The notes beneath the pieces are model-generated. The model saw only the letters and a list, made by a program, of their open reading frames with translations, did not search any database and was not told the DNA's origin. Position numbers and translations under genes: made by a program. Positions 60,454 through 64,000 of a stretch of DNA of 64,000 nt are shown piece after piece. The stretch's first letter is position 1, and the number at the start of each line of letters is the position of its first letter. The stretch is from Phaeodactylibacter xiamenensis (GTDB lineage Bacteria > Bacteroidota > Bacteroidia > Chitinophagales > Saprospiraceae): positions 33,747 to 97,746 of the forward strand of contig NZ_JPOS01000093.1 in the NCBI RefSeq assembly GCF_000759025.1, written 5' to 3'.

Positions 60454-61841
60454 CAGCGATTCCCGCTTTGGCATCTAAGGCCCTGAAGCTGAATGATTTG
60501 AAGCTAAAGCCATGAGCAGGTGTTTAAATGAGTTGAGCCCCAGAAAACGGAAAACAGCCCTGAATTCATCCCAAAGACGGGTTTTAGTTTTTACCGCAGA
60601 CAATACCTTTTTGAAAACCTTGCTGGCCAATTGCTGGATTTGGTCAATGAGGAAAACGAGCATCATCAAAGTCGCTAGCAAATTTGATAGATGTTTTTTC
60701 CCATGCCCATAGTTGTGCTCAAAATTGTAGCCCTGATTTTTCAGCGTGTTGAACGTTTCGTTTTCGATTTTCCACCGGCCGCGGCCGCATCGGGCAAGAA
60801 GCACTACATTTCTTTTGTTAATTTTAATATTTGTAACCCAAGTAAAAGTAGCGGTTTTGCCTTTTTTGCCCGTGACTTTTAAAATTAAAAAATTCGTGCG
60901 CACATCTGCCGCGCTGTTATTCAGTGGCAAATTATCACACCAGGAAAGATGCCATTCTTCATCGCCCACTTTTTGGTAATGGTGCTGATAAGCATGCTTA
61001 TTTCCAGGGTGGCCATAGTGGGCGAAAAGCATTTCATGGCTATCAGGCTTGACGCTCAAAATATAGCTGTGCCCCGCTTGTGTGATTTCCCTGATCATCG
61101 GGCCATTTGCAAACAGGGCATCCCCCCCATGCAAGAACTTCCAGTTTGGGTGGCGTTCCCACAAGCGGCCCCACAGCCGATTGGCCGCTACCAGTTCATG
61201 GTCGTTCTTCTTTTGCCCGTCTTGCTTGTTTATCGGCTCGCAGTCCAATGGCAGGACTTCCCCAGCACCCGGCTTTACAATCACAGCACCCAACATAGCA
61301 TGGGAGTAGCGGACTGCCTTGTCCTTGCCGCGGCTTCTCTTTTGCTGGCAGTACTCGCAGCTTACCTGGCTAGACGAAAAAAACTCTACCCCGTCCATCG
61401 GGGCCAGGAGGTGCCCGCCCAAGAGCTCGTACTGCTTTAGTTTGCCGCTCTTCTCAACTTCGCCCAATACCTGCCCGAATAAAGGCTGAAGCTGAGAAGG
61501 GGGGATTTCATCCAGCGTTTGGCGCATACTGGTGTCTGATGGCACCTTGTTTATGCCAAACAGCTGCCGAAGGTTAACCTCTTCCTTCTTTGTCCGCCCT
61601 TTGTCAAAGGCCAATAAGGAAGGGTACTTCAACTGGAACATCGCCATGGCGCTCAGAAAATAATCGGGCAATTTGATGGACGCATTCGGCGCACGCGGGT
61701 CAGGCACTCCACTGTAAAACGCTCTGCATAAGCCATATAGGCTGTCATAGCTGGTGCCGCTTGGCTTTTTCATTCTCTTTTTTCCTCAAAGGTACACCTT
61801 ATTCTTTATCAGTGGGTTGTGTGCCAAAGCGGGAATCGCTG
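60454..61841 (-). mobile_element. IS4-like insertion sequence, innermost of the nest
   Basis: A 1,388-bp element with perfect 20-bp terminal inverted repeats, CAGCGATTCCCGCTTTGGCA at 60454-60473 and its complement at 61822-61841, flanked by 9-bp direct duplications TTGTATAAG. It carries one intact minus-strand transposase gene and is structurally complete. It is the most recent insertion of the three, since it breaks the IS5 element that breaks the IS66 element. Confidence 0.92.
60475..61773 (-). CDS. DDE transposase, IS4-like
   Basis: 432 residues from ATG 61773 (MKKPSGTSYDSLYGLCRAFY). The N-terminal part (PDPRAPNASIKLPDYFLSAM, NKVPSDTSMRQTLDEIPP) leads to an RNase-H-fold DDE domain with Asp127 (LLAPMDGVEFFSSSQ), Asp218 (WKFLHGGDALFANGPM) and Glu337 (CGRGRWKIENETFNTLKNQG), the last set in the R-x-x-E context of IS4-type enzymes. 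A CxxC pair (CEYCQQK) lies near residue 140. Exact IS family is not certain; IS4 or an IS4-like unclassified group fits the 9-bp duplication and the 20-bp repeats. All catalytic residues are present. Confidence 0.85.
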   Translation of the reverse strand: MKKPSGTSYDSLYGLCRAFYSGVPDPRAPNASIKLPDYFLSAMAMFQLKYPSLLAFDKGRTKKEEVNLRQLFGINKVPSDTSMRQTLDEIPPSQLQPLFGQVLGEVEKSGKLKQYELLGGHLLAPMDGVEFFSSSQVSCEYCQQKRSRGKDKAVRYSHAMLGAVIVKPGAGEVLPLDCEPINKQDGQKKNDHELVAANRLWGRLWERHPNWKFLHGGDALFANGPMIREITQAGHSYILSVKPDSHEMLFAHYGHPGNKHAYQHHYQKVGDEEWHLSWCDNLPLNNSAADVRTNFLILKVTGKKGKTATFTWVTNIKINKRNVVLLARCGRGRWKIENETFNTLKNQGYNFEHNYGHGKKHLSNLLATLMMLVFLIDQIQQLASKVFKKVLSAVKTKTRLWDEFRAVFRFLGLNSFKHLLMALASNHSASGP

Positions 61842-62025
61842 TTGTATAAGGAAAGGTTTGCTGTTGAGCGGACCAACGCTTGGATTGATGGCTTCAAATC
61901 TCTTTTAGTCCGGTACGAGACATCTGCTAGAAATTGGATGAGTGCTCATTTCCTAGCCTTTTCAATCATTTTGTTGAGAAAAACTAAACTCCATACAAAT
62001 CATTTTTAGACAACTTCTAAGTTAC

Positions 62026-62033
62026 GATTCAAC
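62026..62033. repeat. IS66 target-site duplication, right copy
   Basis: GATTCAAC immediately after the right terminal repeat (GTTAC) of the IS66 element, matching 58135-58142. Confidence 0.9.
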
Positions 62034-62060
62034 AAATAAATGCAACGGCATTTAAAAAAT

Positions 62061-64000
62061 GAGGCCGTCTTAAAAGCCCTGAAGCCCGAGGACAGGATTC
62101 ACCCTGAAGTCAGACACTGGCTTCGGGATGTCTGATCTAAGCTGGCTATTTGACGGTCCTGTGAGGCCTCAGAGGGCCTGATGTTGGCTAAGCGGCCATT
62201 TTGAGTGCATTTTGGGGGTATTCTAATGCAATTTGGGCGTTATTTGGGCCTGGTTGATGAGGGCCGGGCATAGGTATCCTCTTGGCTCTCCTTAAATTGT
62301 GCCATTTGGTGAAATTATTGGCGATAGCAAGCAGCCCCATCTCGACATTTACGCCTTTAAGCCCCTGTAGCATGAACCGTCTGAAGCCCCGGTCTTGCTT
62401 GATGTGGCCAAAAACAGCTTCTACATCGATGTTGCGCTGGATCTTCTTTCGTTGCCCTTTTAGCGACTGCAGGCGCTCCTTAGCCTTTTGCCGGTACTGG
62501 CGGGCCTTGTGGCTTATCTTTATGGCCCGGTTCTGAGCTTTGGCTTTGAAGCATTGGCCACGTAAGGGGCAGCCCTCACAATTTTGGGCCTCATATATAT
62601 GGATGGTTCTTATATATCCCGTTTTTGTTTTTTCTTTCGTCTGGCCCACTTGATGCATGTGCTGGCCCATAGGGCAAACAAAGTAGTCCCCCTCTTCATT
62701 ATAGTGCAGCGCCTGCTGGGGGAACGCATGCTTATGCTTGCCCTTTTGCTCTTTATGGTAACCTGGGTATTTGACATAGGCTTCTATACCTTTCTCTTCC
62801 AGATACTCGTAGTTTTGCTCGCTGCCATAGCCTGCGTCAGCACAAACATTATCCGGCAATTTCAACCCGGCATTGTCTAGTACCCCCAGGGTGTCATCCA
62901 TATGGGCTACAAAACAGCTTATGTCAGAAGCCGTCTGGTGCACCGTATAGTTGACGATAAACTGCTGTTCGGTACCGACCTGAAGATTGTAACAAGGCCG
63001 CAGTTGCCCATTGCCCAAGTGGTCGTCCTTTGTCCTCATGAAAGTAGCATCGACATCCGTCTTTGAATACGAGGAACGCCCGCCCAACAGCCGCTCTTGC
63101 TCTTCGTAACCTTCCAGCTTGGGCAGATGGTCTTTTGGCAGTTTGCCGGCCAGGCGCTTTTGCTTGGCTTGCGACTTGGACGGCTTGGTGTCTTCACCCC
63201 CGGGCATTTCACTGTCCAAGCGGCTGTTGATACGGCTGATGGCCTCGCGGACTGCCTTGCTGTCGCTAAGTGGCTGCTCCCCTTCTGCCAGCACATCCGT
63301 CTTTGTGCCTGGCCCGCCAGGGTCAGGCGGGGGGCTGTCCTCTTGGCTGGACAGCTCATCTATGTGCGCCAGTATCTGGGCCACCTTCTCCAAAACAGAG
63401 GCTTTGTAACGGGCTACGTTCTTAGCCCAGACAAAACTATAGCGGTTGGCCACCGATTCCATTTTCGTGCCGTCGACATAATAGTCCTTGAGCTGGACGT
63501 AGCCCTGCTCTACCAGCAACAGCAGCACCTGGGCAAATACGTCCTTGACCGTATTGCTCAAACGGTGCTTGCGGAAACTGTTGATCGTGTTGTGGCCTGG
63601 GTGCTGGTTCCCGCTTAACCACATGAAGCAGATATTCTCGTGGCAGGCTTTTTCAAGCATGCGGGAAGAATAGACCTTTTCTACATAACCATAAACCAAT
63701 ATCTTTAACAACATCTTGGGGTGGTACGAACTCGTACCCCCTCCCTTGTAGGTAGACAGTACCTTGTCCAAGTCCATACCGTCTATAGCCTCGTTAATCA
63801 ACCGCACTTTATGCTGTGCAGGTATCAGCTCCCCTATAGTAGGCGGAAACAACCACCCTTGATCCTGGACATATGGCTTGAATACTACGCCACGGCCTGA
63901 TGGCTTGTTACTCATCTGAAGGTGTATTATCTTTCCCTCAAGATACAAATCATTGGCTGGTATTAAAATCCTGCGCAGTAGGGGCTTTTAAGACAGCCCC
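62061..64000 (-). mobile_element. IS1182-family insertion sequence, copy 2
   Basis: The same 1,940 bases as the copy at 54119-56058, shifted by 7,942, with the same end repeats: left GAGGCCGTC at 62061, right ...GACAGCCCC ending exactly at the window edge (64000). Same orientation as copy 1, so the two form direct repeats that could recombine and remove or duplicate the 6 kb between them. The right flank is outside the window, so any duplication or composite-transposon signature there cannot be seen. Confidence 0.9.
62188..63915 (-). CDS. IS1182 family transposase, copy 2
   Basis: 575 residues from ATG 63915 (MSNKPSGRG); ATG 63948 would give 586. The encoded protein is identical to that of the 54246 gene, with the DUF772-type N-terminus, the Pro/Ser/Gly-rich linker and the complete DDE catalytic domain. 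Identity over the full gene means the two copies separated recently or are kept alike by gene conversion. No frameshift or stop is present, so the enzyme is likely functional. Confidence 0.93.
   Translation of the reverse strand: MSNKPSGRGVVFKPYVQDQGWLFPPTIGELIPAQHKVRLINEAIDGMDLDKVLSTYKGGGTSSYHPKMLLKILVYGYVEKVYSSRMLEKACHENICFMWLSGNQHPGHNTINSFRKHRLSNTVKDVFAQVLLLLVEQGYVQLKDYYVDGTKMESVANRYSFVWAKNVARYKASVLEKVAQILAHIDELSSQEDSPPPDPGGPGTKTDVLAEGEQPLSDSKAVREAISRINSRLDSEMPGGEDTKPSKSQAKQKRLAGKLPKDHLPKLEGYEEQERLLGGRSSYSKTDVDATFMRTKDDHLGNGQLRPCYNLQVGTEQQFIVNYTVHQTASDISCFVAHMDDTLGVLDNAGLKLPDNVCADAGYGSEQNYEYLEEKGIEAYVKYPGYHKEQKGKHKHAFPQQALHYNEEGDYFVCPMGQHMHQVGQTKEKTKTGYIRTIHIYEAQNCEGCPLRGQCFKAKAQNRAIKISHKARQYRQKAKERLQSLKGQRKKIQRNIDVEAVFGHIKQDRGFRRFMLQGLKGVNVEMGLLAIANNFTKWHNLRRAKRIPMPGPHQPGPNNAQIALEYPQNALKMAA

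Larger units (their letters stand above)
59779..62009 (+). pseudogene. IS5 family transposase, split by an insertion
   Basis: The first part (ATG 59779 to 60453, 225 codons) and the second (61851 to TAG 62009) join in frame at the duplicated TTGTATAAG to give 277 residues. The DDE residues are Asp103 (TVALDGSQTRARMGGEAVG), Asp182 (MNADAGFDSRSFREY) and Glu231 (RFAVERTNAWIDGFKSLLVR); the Glu is on the far side of the insertion, so the truncated first part lacks it. The N-terminal GRKPKVKLWKMVKAIIYRLKT and TGTQWRELP are typical of the IS5/IS427 group. The two parts also appear as separate short frames ending in inserted sequence. Confidence 0.9.
59671..62018 (+). mobile_element. IS5-family insertion sequence, interrupted by an IS4-like element
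   Basis: Perfect 16-bp terminal inverted repeats: AGAAGTTGTCTAAAAA at 59671-59686 and its complement at 62003-62018. It sits in the right terminal repeat of the IS66 element with a 2-bp duplication AA (59669-59670 and 62019-62020). Subtracting the inserted element and one copy of its 9-bp duplication leaves 951 bp, a normal IS5 length. The transposase gene is split, so the element cannot move by itself. Confidence 0.9.
58143..62025 (-). mobile_element. IS66-family insertion sequence, interrupted by a nested IS5 element
   Basis: The left terminal repeat starts GTAACTATTCAGCACGCC at 58143. The right repeat reads, on the other strand, GTAACTTTTCAGCACGCC once the nested element is removed: its outer five bases (GTTAC) are at 62021-62025 and the rest at 59653-59670, so it is split by the IS5 element. 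Perfect 8-bp duplications GATTCAAC flank it. Without the insert the element is about 1,533 bp and carries only the large transposase (the TnpC-only group). It is unlikely to move on its own now, because its right end is broken. Confidence 0.9.

Noticed and set aside
60475..61773. Classification of the inner element as ISAs1 family
   Set aside because: The 9-bp duplication would fit, but the C-terminal R-x-x-E context and the CEYCQQK segment look IS4-like, so only the broader group is claimed.
1..64000. tRNA, rRNA, tmRNA or RNase P RNA genes
   Set aside because: No region showed the conserved ends or loops of these RNAs; the long gaps were checked and contain only remnants and hairpins.

Overview
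The window looks like chromosome from a Bacteroidota member, most likely of the Saprospiria (Saprospiraceae/Lewinellaceae type). The evidence is eight proteins with C-terminal type IX secretion (T9SS, Por-type) sorting domains or traces of them, several -7 boxes matching the Bacteroidota consensus TAnnTTTG about 15-40 bases before start codons, frequent TTG starts, Bacteroidota-type long NusB, DUF1599 and DoxX/BT_3928 proteins, and lipid A/heptose genes of a Gram-negative envelope. The lineage assignment is inference from gene content. No rRNA, tRNA or CRISPR array was seen.

Positions 1-20,000 hold a DUF1501/DUF1800 pair (the first runs off the left edge), two very large secreted T9SS proteins (a multidomain adhesin-like protein and an FG-GAP/VCBS propeller protein), an RluA-type pseudouridine synthase, a DUF502 membrane protein, dTDP-glucose dehydratase, an LPS block (Kdo transferase WaaA, heptose-7-phosphate kinase) and two tandem paralogous T9SS proteins closed by a strong terminator. 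Positions 20,000-33,200 are housekeeping: cysteine desulfurase, AhpD-like protein, a UvrD/PcrA helicase, TrmH-type methyltransferase, a periplasmic-binding-like lipoprotein, GuaA, NusB, a DoxX/thioredoxin-like fusion, DUF1599, an IMPACT-family protein and an orphan Vsr-like nuclease.

Positions 33,200-44,600 hold two tandem secreted subtilases with a TPR protein behind them, then NUDIX, SCO1/SenC and a PcaF/PaaJ-type thiolase. Positions 44,600-48,670 are a decaying stretch: a coiled-coil gene remnant with an in-frame stop, a frameshifted T9SS gene, one intact T9SS protein, and a 1.3 kb region with a broken minus-strand gene and a perfect minus-strand terminator. Positions 48,670-51,810 form a tight cluster: an iodotyrosine-deiodinase-like flavoprotein, an NRDE protein, an ATP-grasp ligase and a flavin-reductase-like protein. 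Small hypothetical membrane proteins and lipoproteins follow.

From 54,119 to the right edge the window is an insertion-sequence island. Two 1,940-bp IS1182-family copies in the same orientation, with identical transposases, bracket about 6 kb. Between them is a three-level nest that can be resolved to the base: an IS66-family element (8-bp target duplication GATTCAAC) carries an IS5-family element in its right terminal repeat, and the IS5 transposase is itself split by an IS4-like element with a 9-bp duplication (TTGTATAAG). The AT-rich DNA beside the nest contains small ORFs, a clean terminator and gene remnants that I could not assign.
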